A stretch of DNA of 64,000 nt. Origin: Pseudomonas sp. ANT_J12. Its GTDB lineage: Bacteria; Pseudomonadota; Gammaproteobacteria; Pseudomonadales; Pseudomonadaceae. The position numbers were made by a program, and so were the translations under genes. The notes under the pieces were generated by a model that did not search any database, was not told the origin of the DNA, and was given only the letters and a program-made list of their open reading frames with translations. Below are positions 18,345 to 25,860 of the stretch, in pieces (the first letter of the stretch is position 1; every line of letters begins with the position of its first letter). Location: the NCBI RefSeq assembly GCF_008370045.1, contig NZ_VOBN01000017.1, positions 1-64,000 of the forward strand, in the 5' to 3' direction.

Positions 18345-18386
18345 GTCTGCGTTTCTCCAATTTTTAGCGTTTTGAGCTCAAAAAAC

Positions 18387-18412
18387 CCACTTCATGCCAC
18401 TTTCCGCCACTT
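18387..18412 (-). promoter_or_regulatory. MraZ operator: three boxes with 10-base spacing
   Basis: On the minus strand AAGTGG occurs three times (plus-strand CCACTT at 18387, 18397 and 18407), each exactly 10 bases from the next, so the boxes face the same side of the helix. Known MraZ sites are direct GTGG-type repeats with this period. They lie just downstream of the -10, across the likely transcription start, where a bound protein would block initiation. Confidence 0.8.
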
Positions 18413-18418
18413 GCGCAC

Positions 18419-18448
18419 ACTATAGGAATGCGCCCACCACACCGTCAA
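18419..18448 (-). promoter_or_regulatory. mraZ operon promoter
   Basis: Sigma-70-like promoter on minus: TTGACG (18443-18448), 18-base spacer, TATAGT (18419-18424). It lies about 75 bases upstream of the mraZ start and next to the MraZ boxes. Confidence 0.75.
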
Positions 18449-18722
18449 GGCGCGGATTAAAGGAAAAGCCTTACAGAACGGAGATTTAGGAGCGTAAAAG
18501 CAGGGGTAACGAGAATCTTGCGTTTGTTTTTGACCAATAACTTGATTCAGCACGGATGGCTGCGCTCGAAAGTTAAAGTAGTTTGTTAAGAGTAAGATTT
18601 TTTCGGTATTACGACGGAGGGTCTGCTGGTGTTTAAGTACGGAGGGAAATCGGTGTCGCGGGGAGATTTGTAAAGTGCTGTCAGTACAGGCTAATGAATA
18701 TCACAAAAGCCTGCCATCAGCA
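18449..18722. other. Intergenic stretch with no recognised gene
   Basis: Between the mraZ promoter and the 3' side of rnpB there is about 270 bases of less GC-rich DNA. I see no open frame with a ribosome-binding site, no REP element and no clear terminator. It may hold upstream promoter elements for mraZ. Confidence 0.6.
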
Positions 18723-18744
18723 CCTGCCTGATGATTCAGGCAGG
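18697..18744 (-). terminator. Probable rnpB terminator region
   Basis: Just past the rnpB 3' end the minus strand has a nine-pair perfect stem CCTGCCTGA/TCAGGCAGG with a four-base loop (18723-18744), then a second GCAGGC copy followed by TTTTG. Either the first stem or the alternative pairing GCCTG...CAGGC that precedes the T-run could stop transcription. Confidence 0.5.
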
Positions 18745-18759
18745 GAATGAAAAAGGTGG

Positions 18760-19109
18760 AGAGTCGATCTGTAAGCCGGGTTCTGTCTTGAACAGTCATT
18801 CGTCTACGATGGCCATCACTGGACATCTTTAGCAACCTACCCGGTCCCAGCGCGGGCCACGCCTTGGGACCCTATTTGGTCTTGCTCCAAGTGGGGTTTA
18901 CCTAGCCACGAACTGTTGCCAGTCGCGCGGTGCGCTCTTACCGCACCTTTTCACCCTTACCGGCGCTTGAGCGCTTAGGCGGTTATTTTCTGTGGCACTT
19001 TCCGTAGGCTCACGCCTCCCAGGCATTACCTGGCACTTCGCCCTATGGAGCCCGGACTTTCCTCCCCCCCCTAATTTTCATAGAGGGCAGCGACTGTCCA
19101 ATCGACTCT
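18760..19109 (-). ncRNA. rnpB: RNase P RNA (rnpB)
   Basis: Class A RNase P RNA, the catalytic subunit that cuts 5' leaders from tRNA precursors. On the minus strand the 5' end AGAGTCGATTGGACAGTCGC pairs with the 3' end ACAGATCGACTCT to close helix P1. Conserved cores are present: GAGGAAAGTCCGGGCTCC, the GGGTGAAAAGGTG region, AAACCCC and the 3' GACAGAACCCGGCTTA. Length is about 350 nt, normal for Pseudomonas. A good promoter lies directly upstream. A 70-codon open frame on plus inside it is spurious. Confidence 0.97.
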
Positions 19110-19118
19110 CCGGCGCAA

Positions 19119-19147
19119 AGGTTAACGGCAGAGCGCCCGAAGAACAA
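19119..19147 (-). promoter_or_regulatory. rnpB promoter
   Basis: On minus: TTGTTC (19142-19147), 17-base spacer, TAACCT (19119-19124). The predicted start, 9-10 bases downstream, coincides with the first base of the RNase P RNA near 19109. Confidence 0.75.
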
Positions 19148-19185
19148 GCGCTAAACGCCTTTGGCCGCTCCTGCACGTCAGGTTT

Positions 19186-20058
19186 CTACTCGCTCTTCTG
19201 CTGATCCAGCGCAACTTGATACAGCACATTCTTGCGCTCGCCGGTAATTTGCGCCGCCAAGGCTGCCGCACGCTTGAGCGGCATTTCTTCGAGCAACAGA
19301 TTGAGGATGCGCATGGCTTCGCTGCTGACCGCATCCTCCGTCTCCGGTGCCGACCAACCGGCCACCAGCACCACGCATTCACCGCGCTGCTGATTGCTGT
19401 CGGACTCGACGAATTCGCGCAACTCGGCGAGCGGCAGCCCCTTGAGCGTTTCGAAGGTTTTCGTGATTTCCCGGGCCAGCAACGCCGGACGCTCGCCGCC
19501 GAACACCAGTTCCATGTCTTGCAGACATTCAAGGATGCGGTGCGGAGCTTCGTAGAAAATCAGCGTACGCGGCTCCTCCTTGACCAATTCCAGGCGCGCC
19601 CGGCGCCCCACGGCCTTGGCCGGCAGGAAGCCTTCGAAGATAAAGCGATCCGACGGCAGACCCGCCGCCGACAGCGCCGCAATCAAGGCACAGGCGCCCG
19701 GCACCGGCACCACATTGATCCCCGCCGCACGCGCCTGACGCACCAGGTGATAACCCGGATCGGAAATCAGCGGCGTCCCGGCATCAGAGATCAACGCCAC
19801 ATCGTCGCCGGCCAGCAGGCGCGTAATAAAACGGCTACCTTCATCGCGCTCATTATGCTCATGGCAGGCTGCCAGCGGCGTCGGGATACCGAAGTGCTGC
19901 ATCAAACGCTGGGAGTGACGCGTGTCTTCGGCGGCAATCAATGCCACCTCACGCAGGATTTTCAGCGCACGGGCGCTGATGTCGTCCAGGTTGCCGATGG
20001 GCGTCGCCACCACATAAAGCGAGCCAGCAGCGGAATTCAAAGCACCTGGAGCAGTCAA
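19186..20058 (-). CDS. rsmI: 16S rRNA (cytidine1402-2'-O)-methyltransferase RsmI
   Basis: Tetrapyrrole-methylase-fold enzyme that 2'-O-methylates C1402, the same base modified by RsmH nearby. Motifs are LYVVATPIGNLDD, AEDTRHSQRLMQHFGI, DAGTPLISDPGYHLV and VPGACALIAALSAAGLPSDRFIFEGFLP. I prefer the TTG start at 20058 (about 290 residues, MTAPGALNS): GAGGT lies 7 bases upstream. The ATG at 20091 lacks a ribosome-binding site and sits in a TACAAT hexamer (20090-20095) that looks like a -10 box. If the ATG is used the protein is 301 residues. Confidence 0.95.
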   Translation of the reverse strand: MTAPGALNSAAGSLYVVATPIGNLDDISARALKILREVALIAAEDTRHSQRLMQHFGIPTPLAACHEHNERDEGSRFITRLLAGDDVALISDAGTPLISDPGYHLVRQARAAGINVVPVPGACALIAALSAAGLPSDRFIFEGFLPAKAVGRRARLELVKEEPRTLIFYEAPHRILECLQDMELVFGGERPALLAREITKTFETLKGLPLAELREFVESDSNQQRGECVVLVAGWSAPETEDAVSSEAMRILNLLLEEMPLKRAAALAAQITGERKNVLYQVALDQQKSE

Positions 20059-20266
20059 AGCGCACACCTCATGATCGGTAAAAGTCGCCATTGTAACGCG
20101 TAGAGACACTTGCGATACGCGCAAGCCACCCTCGGTTTTGCGACCTTTTGTGCAGTTGCGCAACGTTTGCAGCAGTTAATTGACAGTTTCATGCCAGTAA
20201 CATCGCGCCCCGGCCAGTGCTTGGGTACAATTCCACGCTTATTTGATCGAGTAACAGGAACACTAC

Positions 20267-22099
20267 ATGATCGCTTGCCTGCGGCTGTTCACTGCCCTCT
20301 GCCTCGCTGCCCTGCTGGCGGCTTGCGCCAGCACATCGTCATCCAGCCTTGGCGAACTTCCACGCACCCCGGATGCCAGTATCGAGCAACTGCTCGAAAA
20401 GGCCGCTCAAAGCAAAACGCCGGAACAAGCCGCGCTGTTTCGCCTGAGCGCGGCAGACCTGGCCTACCGCCAGGGAAACGCCGGCCAGTCCGCGCAAATC
20501 CTGCAACAAGTGCCGGTGGAACAACTCAAGCCGGGCCAACAGGTCTTCGCCAGTACCCTGGCGGCTGAACTGGCCATGGTGCGCAATCAGCCAAAAGCGG
20601 CGTTGACGGCCTTGAGCCATCCGAGCCTGCAACGCCTGGGCGAACTGCCCGTCGAGCAACAGGTTCGCACCGGTACCGTTCACGCCCGCGCCCTGGAAGC
20701 TGATGGCCAGACCCTGGCCGCTGCACGGGAACGTATCTTTATTGCCCCGATGCTCGAAGGCGAGGCCGCCAGCAAGAACCACGAAGCGATCTGGACCCTG
20801 ATCGCCTCGCTGCCGACCGATCAATTGCAGCCGACCACCACCGATGACCTCGGCGGCTGGATGAGCCTGGCCCTGGCGGTGAAAACCGCCGGCACCCTGG
20901 AACAGCAGCAAGCAGCGATCGACAACTGGCGCGCACAGAATCCAAAGCACCCGGCTGCGCTTCAACTGCCACTGCCACTGACCCAACTCAAGGAACTGGC
21001 CAGCCAGCCCCTGGGCAAAATCGCCGTGCTGCTACCTCAGACAGACGGCCCGCTGGCGGCGGCCAGCAAGGCACTGCGCGAAGGTATCGTGGCTGCTCAC
21101 TATCAGGCGCAACAAGCCGGGCAGAAACCGCCAGCCATCGTATTTTATGACAGCTCGCCAATGACCATGGTGCCGCCACGGATGTCGCTGGACGAGTTCT
21201 ATCGCAAGGCCCAGGCCGACGGCGTGCAACTGGTCATCGGCCCGCTGGAGAAGCCGCTGGTCAAACAGCTCAGCCTTCGCCCGCAATTGCCTATCACCAC
21301 CCTGGCGCTGAATTACAGCGAAGGTGAACAAGGACCGGCCCAACTGTTCCAGTTCGGCCTCGCTGCTGAAGACGAAGCCCGCGAAGTGTCCCGCCGCGCT
21401 CGTGCCGACGGCCTGCATCGCGCCGCCGCCATGGTGCCGAAAGGTGAATGGGGCGACCGCGTATTGAAGGCGTTCAGTCAGGACTGGCAGGCGAATGGCG
21501 GTAGCATCGTCGCCGTCGAGCACATTGACCAGCCGGTACAACTGGCGCAACAGATTGCCGACATGTTCCAACTGCGTCAGAGCGAAGGCCGCGCCAAGGC
21601 CTTGCAGAGCACCGTAGGCTCGCAAGTCGCCGCACAACCTTCCCGTCGTCAGGACATCGAGTTCATCTTCCTTGCGGCCTCCCCGAAACAGGCGCAACAG
21701 ATCAAACCGACCCTGAACTTCCAGTACGCCGGTGATGTGCCTGTTTATGCGACCTCCAATGTGTTCAGTGCCAGCGGCGACGTAAACGAGTACAACGACA
21801 TGAACGGCGTTCGCTTCTGCGAAACCCCGTGGTTGCTGGACGTCAATGACCCACTGCGCAAACAAGTGACTGCACAATGGCCACAGGCCGGTACCAGCCT
21901 CGGCCGCTTGTTCGCGATGGGTGTTGACGCTTATCGCCTGGCACCGCGCCTGGGACAGCTCAAGACCTTGCCGGACAGCCGCATCGAAGGTCAGTCGGGC
22001 AGCCTGGGCATGACCCAGAACCAACGCGTGGTTCGCCAGATGCCGTGGGCACAGTTCGTCAATGGCCAGGTTCAACGCCTGCCGGACACCCCGCGCTGA
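20267..22099 (+). CDS. lpoA: Penicillin-binding protein activator LpoA (outer-membrane lipoprotein)
   Basis: Lipoprotein anchored in the outer membrane that reaches through the periplasm to activate PBP1a. It is 610 residues. The signal peptide ends in lipobox LAAC with lipidated Cys20. A TPR-like helical N-terminal half (about 35-240) is followed by a periplasmic-binding-protein-like C-terminal half starting GKIAVLLPQTDGPLAAASKALREG. It heads the conserved lpoA-yraN-diaA-dolP run and diverges from rsmI, as in E. coli. Confidence 0.95.
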   Translation: MIACLRLFTALCLAALLAACASTSSSSLGELPRTPDASIEQLLEKAAQSKTPEQAALFRLSAADLAYRQGNAGQSAQILQQVPVEQLKPGQQVFASTLAAELAMVRNQPKAALTALSHPSLQRLGELPVEQQVRTGTVHARALEADGQTLAAARERIFIAPMLEGEAASKNHEAIWTLIASLPTDQLQPTTTDDLGGWMSLALAVKTAGTLEQQQAAIDNWRAQNPKHPAALQLPLPLTQLKELASQPLGKIAVLLPQTDGPLAAASKALREGIVAAHYQAQQAGQKPPAIVFYDSSPMTMVPPRMSLDEFYRKAQADGVQLVIGPLEKPLVKQLSLRPQLPITTLALNYSEGEQGPAQLFQFGLAAEDEAREVSRRARADGLHRAAAMVPKGEWGDRVLKAFSQDWQANGGSIVAVEHIDQPVQLAQQIADMFQLRQSEGRAKALQSTVGSQVAAQPSRRQDIEFIFLAASPKQAQQIKPTLNFQYAGDVPVYATSNVFSASGDVNEYNDMNGVRFCETPWLLDVNDPLRKQVTAQWPQAGTSLGRLFAMGVDAYRLAPRLGQLKTLPDSRIEGQSGSLGMTQNQRVVRQMPWAQFVNGQVQRLPDTPR

Positions 22100-22461
22100 T
22101 GCCTGACCGGTCACGCCAGCAAAGCGGCAAAGATGCCGAGCGCCATGCGCTCGAGCATCTTCAACAACAGGGTCTGCGCCTGCTGGCGCAGAACTGGTTG
22201 TGCAAACGCGGCGAGCTTGATCTGGTCATGCTTGATGGCGATACAGTAGTATTCGTTGAAGTCCGCTACAGAAAAAACACTCAATGGGGTGGCGCGCTCG
22301 ATAGCATCGATGGGCGCAAACGGCAGAAACTGATTTTCGCCGCGCAGTATTTTCTTCAGCGCGAGTCGCGTTGGGCCAATTCCCCTTGCCGCTTCGACGT
22401 GGTTGCCATCGACAGCCACCTGAATCAGCTGAACTGGCTGCAGAATGCCTTCGACAGCTGA
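22099..22461 (+). CDS. yraN: YraN / UPF0102 nuclease-fold protein
   Basis: A 120-residue member of the UPF0102 family, which has a Holliday-junction-resolvase/endonuclease-like fold; its physiological role is not settled. It has the family core GKDAERHALEHLQQQGLRLLAQNW, then CKRGELDLVMLDGDTVVFVEVRYRKN with the E-x-D...E-V-x acidic residues of a PD-(D/E)XK site. The start MPDRSRQQ shares one base with the lpoA stop (TGATG). Confidence 0.93.
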   Translation: MPDRSRQQSGKDAERHALEHLQQQGLRLLAQNWLCKRGELDLVMLDGDTVVFVEVRYRKNTQWGGALDSIDGRKRQKLIFAAQYFLQRESRWANSPCRFDVVAIDSHLNQLNWLQNAFDS

Positions 22462-22565
22462 TGGCTTGCACCTCGAACCGGACACTTTCACCCAACATTT
22501 TTGCTCTTTGCTTTGCGGGCTGCACATTCATGTGCCAAGTAGCCGCGCTAATTAAGGTCACACAG

Positions 22566-23156
22566 ATGGACATGCAATCCCGAATTCGCCAGCTTTTTCA
22601 GGCCAGTATCGACACCAAGCAACAGGCGATGGACGTACTTGCACCGCACATCGAGCAAGCCAGCCAGGTGATGGTCAACGCCCTGTACGATGGCAAAATA
22701 CTTTCCTGCGGTAACGGCGGTTCCGCCAGTGACGCCCAGCACTTCTCGTCGGAGCTGCTCAACCGCTTCGAACGTGAACGCCCGAGCCTGCCCGCCATCG
22801 CACTGACCACCGACAGCTCGACGATCACCTCAATCGCCAACGATTACAGCTACAACGAAATCTTCTCTAAACAGATCCATGCCCTTGGCCGACCGGGCGA
22901 TGTATTGCTGGCGATTTCCACCAGCGGTAACTCGGCGAACATTATTCAAGCGATCCAGACCGCACATGATCGCGAAATGATTGTCGTAGCATTGACCGGT
23001 CGCGATGGCGGCGGCATGGCGTCGCTGCTTTTGCCTGAAGACGTCGAGATCCGCGTACCGGCCTATGTCACCGCACGTATTCAGGAAGTCCACCTGCTGA
23101 CGATCCACTGCCTTTGCTACTTGATCGACAGCCAACTGTTCGGGAGTGAAGAATGA
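22566..23156 (+). CDS. SIS-domain protein, DiaA/GmhA family
   Basis: A 196-residue sugar-isomerase (SIS) domain protein with ILSCGNGGSASDAQHFSSELLNRF and LLAISTSGNSANI, the two phosphosugar-binding loops. Pseudomonas genomes often label it phosphoheptose isomerase GmhA. The position between yraN and the BON lipoprotein equals E. coli diaA, whose product promotes DnaA assembly at oriC. Sequence alone does not separate these two roles; synteny favours DiaA. The start MDMQSRIRQLF lies 104 bases after yraN. Confidence 0.9.
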   Translation: MDMQSRIRQLFQASIDTKQQAMDVLAPHIEQASQVMVNALYDGKILSCGNGGSASDAQHFSSELLNRFERERPSLPAIALTTDSSTITSIANDYSYNEIFSKQIHALGRPGDVLLAISTSGNSANIIQAIQTAHDREMIVVALTGRDGGGMASLLLPEDVEIRVPAYVTARIQEVHLLTIHCLCYLIDSQLFGSEE

Positions 23157-23731
23157 CCCCTAATCGCCTAGGCCTTCTGGCCTTGACCCTATGCCTCGGC
23201 ATCAGCGGCTGCACCTCGGTGGTTAAAGCCAGCCGCGAAGCACCGATTGAAGATGACCGCGGCACGCGCACCTTCGGCAGCAAAATCGACGACTCCCTGA
23301 TCGACACCAAGGTCGGCGTCAACGTCGCCAAGGCCGATCCGGCGCTGGATAACGACTCGCACATCGTCGTCACCAGCTTCAACGGCGTCGTGCTGCTGGC
23401 CGGGCAAACGCCCACCGCCGACCTCAAGGCCAAGGCCGAACAGGCCGCTTCCGCGGTCCAGCGCGTGAAGAAGGTGCATAACGAGCTACAAGTCCTGCCG
23501 CCGTCCGGTTTCCTGGCCCGCCAGAACGACACTTGGCTGACCTCCAAGATCAAAACCCAGATGCTCACCGACCCGAACATCCCGGGCTCGCGCATCAAGG
23601 TCGTCACCGAAAATGGCATCGTCTATCTGCTCGGCCTGCTGACCAAGCAGGAAGCTGCTCAAGCCACCAACCTGGTGCAGAGCGTTTCCGGGGTGCAGAA
23701 GATTGTGAAGTTGTTTGAGTACATCGACTGA
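23153..23731 (+). CDS. dolP: BON-domain outer-membrane lipoprotein (DolP/YraP-like)
   Basis: A 192-residue lipoprotein with signal peptide and lipobox ISGC (Cys20), then two BON domains (about 48-115 and 125-192), for example HIVVTSFNGVVLLAGQTP and IKVVTENGIVYLLGLLT. DolP binds anionic phospholipid at division sites and keeps the outer membrane intact. The ATG overlaps the upstream stop (ATGA). It ends the plus-strand operon and faces sspB. Confidence 0.92.
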   Translation: MTPNRLGLLALTLCLGISGCTSVVKASREAPIEDDRGTRTFGSKIDDSLIDTKVGVNVAKADPALDNDSHIVVTSFNGVVLLAGQTPTADLKAKAEQAASAVQRVKKVHNELQVLPPSGFLARQNDTWLTSKIKTQMLTDPNIPGSRIKVVTENGIVYLLGLLTKQEAAQATNLVQSVSGVQKIVKLFEYID

Positions 23732-23747
23732 TACCCACACCTGCCGA

Positions 23748-23844
23748 CGATGGCGCTCGTGAGACCGCCATCGCCCGTAGGAGCAAAGCTTGCTCGCGAT
23801 GGCGTACTTGAGATCGCCATCGCGAGCAAGCTCTGCTCCTACAC
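23748..23844. repeat. REP-type palindromes between dolP and sspB
   Basis: Two adjoining inverted repeats in a convergent gap. The first is CGATGGCG, 10 bases, CGCCATCG (23748-23773). The second is larger, from GTAGGAGCAAAGCTTGCTCG to its complement ending CTCCTAC (23777-23843), also with CGATGGCG arms around a 10-base loop. This is the GTAGGAGC/GCTTGCTCGCG class of Pseudomonas REP. Confidence 0.85.
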
Positions 23845-23850
23845 GTAATA

Positions 23851-23880
23851 AAAAAGGCGATCCTTTCGGATCGCCTTTTT
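23851..23880. terminator. Bidirectional terminator dolP/sspB
   Basis: AAAAAGGCGATCC, loop TTTC, GGATCGCCTTTTT. A-run and T-run flank a perfect GC stem, so it can end transcripts from both converging genes. Confidence 0.9.
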
Positions 23881-23882
23881 TA

Positions 23883-24296
23883 TTACTTCACCACCTTCAA
23901 ACTCGGTCGACCGCTGGGACGCGGCGGCTCGTTGTCGGGTGGCGGGACATCATCATCCGGCTCGATCTCTTCATCGTCTTCCATAGGCGATTCCAGATCG
24001 AACACCATGCCTTGGCCGTTTTCCCGGGCGTAAATGCCCAGGATCGAAGCGATAGGCACGAACAGGGTGTGTGGCACGCCACCGAAGCGCCCCTCGAAGC
24101 TGACCGCTTCGTTGTCCATGTGCAAATGACGCACGGCTGCCGGCGATACGTTCAGGACTATCTGACCGTCACTGGCGAAACCTTGAGGCACCTGCACCGA
24201 CGGATATTCGGAATTGACCAGCATGTGCGGGGTGCAATCGTTATCAACAATCCACTCGTAGAGCGCGCGGACCAGATAAGGTCGACTGGAGTTCAT
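23883..24296 (-). CDS. sspB: ClpXP protease specificity-enhancing factor SspB
   Basis: Adaptor that tethers ssrA-tagged peptides to ClpXP. It is 137 residues. The substrate-binding domain spans about 1-105, with MNSSRPYLVRALYEWIVDND and the hydrophobic groove strands HMLVNSEY and FVPIASILGIYARENGQGM. An acidic, Pro-rich linker ends in the basic ClpX-binding peptide (RPSLKVVK). It lies 16 bases after sspA in one operon. Confidence 0.96.
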   Translation of the reverse strand: MNSSRPYLVRALYEWIVDNDCTPHMLVNSEYPSVQVPQGFASDGQIVLNVSPAAVRHLHMDNEAVSFEGRFGGVPHTLFVPIASILGIYARENGQGMVFDLESPMEDDEEIEPDDDVPPPDNEPPRPSGRPSLKVVK

Positions 24297-24312
24297 AGCG
24301 GCTCCTTAAGCC

Positions 24313-24930
24313 TTAGCGCATATCGCGTTCGACACCAGACAGACTCGCCTGGAAAGCCTCACGCGCGAAAGAGCGCTCCATGTAATCAAGCAGCGGCTTG
24401 GCAGGCCGCGGCAGTTCAATACCCAAAATCGGCAATCGCCAGAGTATTGGCAATAGGCAGCAATCCACCAGACTTTGTTCCTCGCTGAGGAAAAACGGCT
24501 TGTCGGCGAACAACGGCGACACGCCAGTCAGGCTTTCGCGCAGCTCTTTACGAGCGACGACGCGGGCGGCTTCCTTGGACTTGGGATCCAGGATCAGATC
24601 CACCAGCCCACACCAGTCACGCTGAATACGATGAATCAGCAGACGGCTGTTTGCACGCGCCACAGGATAAACCGGCAGTAAAGGCGGGTGCGGGTAACGC
24701 TCATCCAGATATTCCATCACCACGGTCGACTCCCACAACGCCAGGTCACGATCGACCAGGGTGGGCAAGCTGCCGTAAGGGTTCACTTCGATCAGTTTAG
24801 GCGGCTGGCGACCAGCTTCCACATAAATGATCTCGGCGCTGACACCCTTCTCTGCAAGTACGATGCGTACTCGGTGGGAATAGTGGTCGGCGGGGTCGGA
24901 GTAACAGGCCAACCGATTGGTCACGCCCAT
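24313..24930 (-). CDS. sspA: Stringent starvation protein A
   Basis: GST-fold protein that binds RNA polymerase and modulates sigma-70 transcription under stress. It is 205 residues: an N-terminal thioredoxin-like domain (LACYSDPADHYSHRVRIVLAEKG; it lacks a GST active-site residue, as usual in SspA) and an all-helical C-terminal domain. It sits in the conserved rplM-rpsI-petABC-sspA-sspB order, separated from petC by a long hairpin. Confidence 0.95.
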   Translation of the reverse strand: MGVTNRLACYSDPADHYSHRVRIVLAEKGVSAEIIYVEAGRQPPKLIEVNPYGSLPTLVDRDLALWESTVVMEYLDERYPHPPLLPVYPVARANSRLLIHRIQRDWCGLVDLILDPKSKEAARVVARKELRESLTGVSPLFADKPFFLSEEQSLVDCCLLPILWRLPILGIELPRPAKPLLDYMERSFAREAFQASLSGVERDMR

Positions 24931-24970
24931 GGCGGTCCTCCTCGCTTGTTGAAATTATCGGAAGCGGAAA

Positions 24971-25056
24971 AACGCGCGCGCCCAGAGGACGCCTCCCGTA
25001 ACGCCTGGCTCGCCAGACTCGTTACACCTTCAGAGACGCCCCTGGGCGCGCGCGAT
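24971..25056 (-). terminator. Long hairpin between petC and sspA
   Basis: An imperfect hairpin of about 82 bases. The outer arms CGCGCGCGCCCAG (24973-24985) and CTGGGCGCGCGCG (25042-25054) match for 13 pairs. The inner arms CGTAACG / CGTTAC pair next, and the apex is CTGGC-TC-GCCAG (25005-25016). On the minus strand the stem is followed by GTTTTTCC, so it may terminate or attenuate petABC transcription before sspA, or protect the petC 3' end. Confidence 0.65.
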
Positions 25057-25080
25057 CAACAGCAATTGCTTACAGCTTTA

Positions 25081-25860
25081 TCAATGGACGTCTTTCCAGT
25101 ATTCACGCTTGAGCAAGTAAGCGAATACGAAGAAGAACGCCAAGTAGAGCAATACATAGGTACCGATGCGCTGATGTTGCAGCTTTACCGGGTTAGCCGA
25201 GTAAGCGAGGAAGGTTACCAGATTCTTGACCTTCTCATCGAACTGCTCTTCATTCAGCGCACCGCTCTTCGGCACGATGGTCAACTGATCGCACGCTTCA
25301 TGAGTCAGCGGCGTACCGGTCAGCGGATCATACTGCTTCTTGCCGTCCTCGACGATTTGAACCTGTTTGCAGCCGACCACCTGACGACCTTGCAGGCCGA
25401 CCAGGACGTTAGGCATGCCGACGTTCGGGAACACCTTGTTGTTCACGCCCCAGGGACGCGCAGGGTCTTCATAGAACGAACGCAGGTAACCGTAGAGCCA
25501 GTCAGTGCCACGAACGCGAGCCACCAGGGTCAGGTCCGGCGGTGCAGCACCGAACCAGGTCTTGGCGTCTGCCGGCTGCATGCCGATGCTCATGTGGTCG
25601 CCGATCTTGGCGCCGGTGAACACCAGGTTTTTCAGCATCAGATCGTGAGGAATCCCCAGGTCGTCGGCAACGCGCTCATAGCGCTGGAACTTGGCACTGT
25701 GGCAACCCATGCAATAGTTGGCAAACGTACGTGCGCCGTCCTGCATGGCCGCTTTATCGGAGACGTCGATATCGACCTTTTCCAGTTCAGGACCGTGTTC
25801 GGCCGCGAAGGAAAACACCGGCAAGGCCGCAAGAATCAATACAGCAAATAGCTTTTTCAT
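25081..25860 (-). CDS. petC: Cytochrome c1 of the bc1 complex
   Basis: Heme c subunit of ubiquinol:cytochrome c oxidoreductase, facing the periplasm. The 259-residue form starts MKKLFAVLILAALPVFSFAA, a signal peptide. The heme motif is C50-M-G-C53-H54, a Met ligand candidate lies in the MSIGMQPADA region, and a C-terminal membrane anchor (about 232-250) ends in KREYWKDVH. The ATG shares one base with the petB stop. Confidence 0.96.
   Translation of the reverse strand: MKKLFAVLILAALPVFSFAAEHGPELEKVDIDVSDKAAMQDGARTFANYCMGCHSAKFQRYERVADDLGIPHDLMLKNLVFTGAKIGDHMSIGMQPADAKTWFGAAPPDLTLVARVRGTDWLYGYLRSFYEDPARPWGVNNKVFPNVGMPNVLVGLQGRQVVGCKQVQIVEDGKKQYDPLTGTPLTHEACDQLTIVPKSGALNEEQFDEKVKNLVTFLAYSANPVKLQHQRIGTYVLLYLAFFFVFAYLLKREYWKDVH

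Noticed and set aside
18992..19204. 70-codon plus-strand frame across RNase P RNA
   Set aside because: Falls within rnpB and its promoter; conserved RNA helices explain the sequence.
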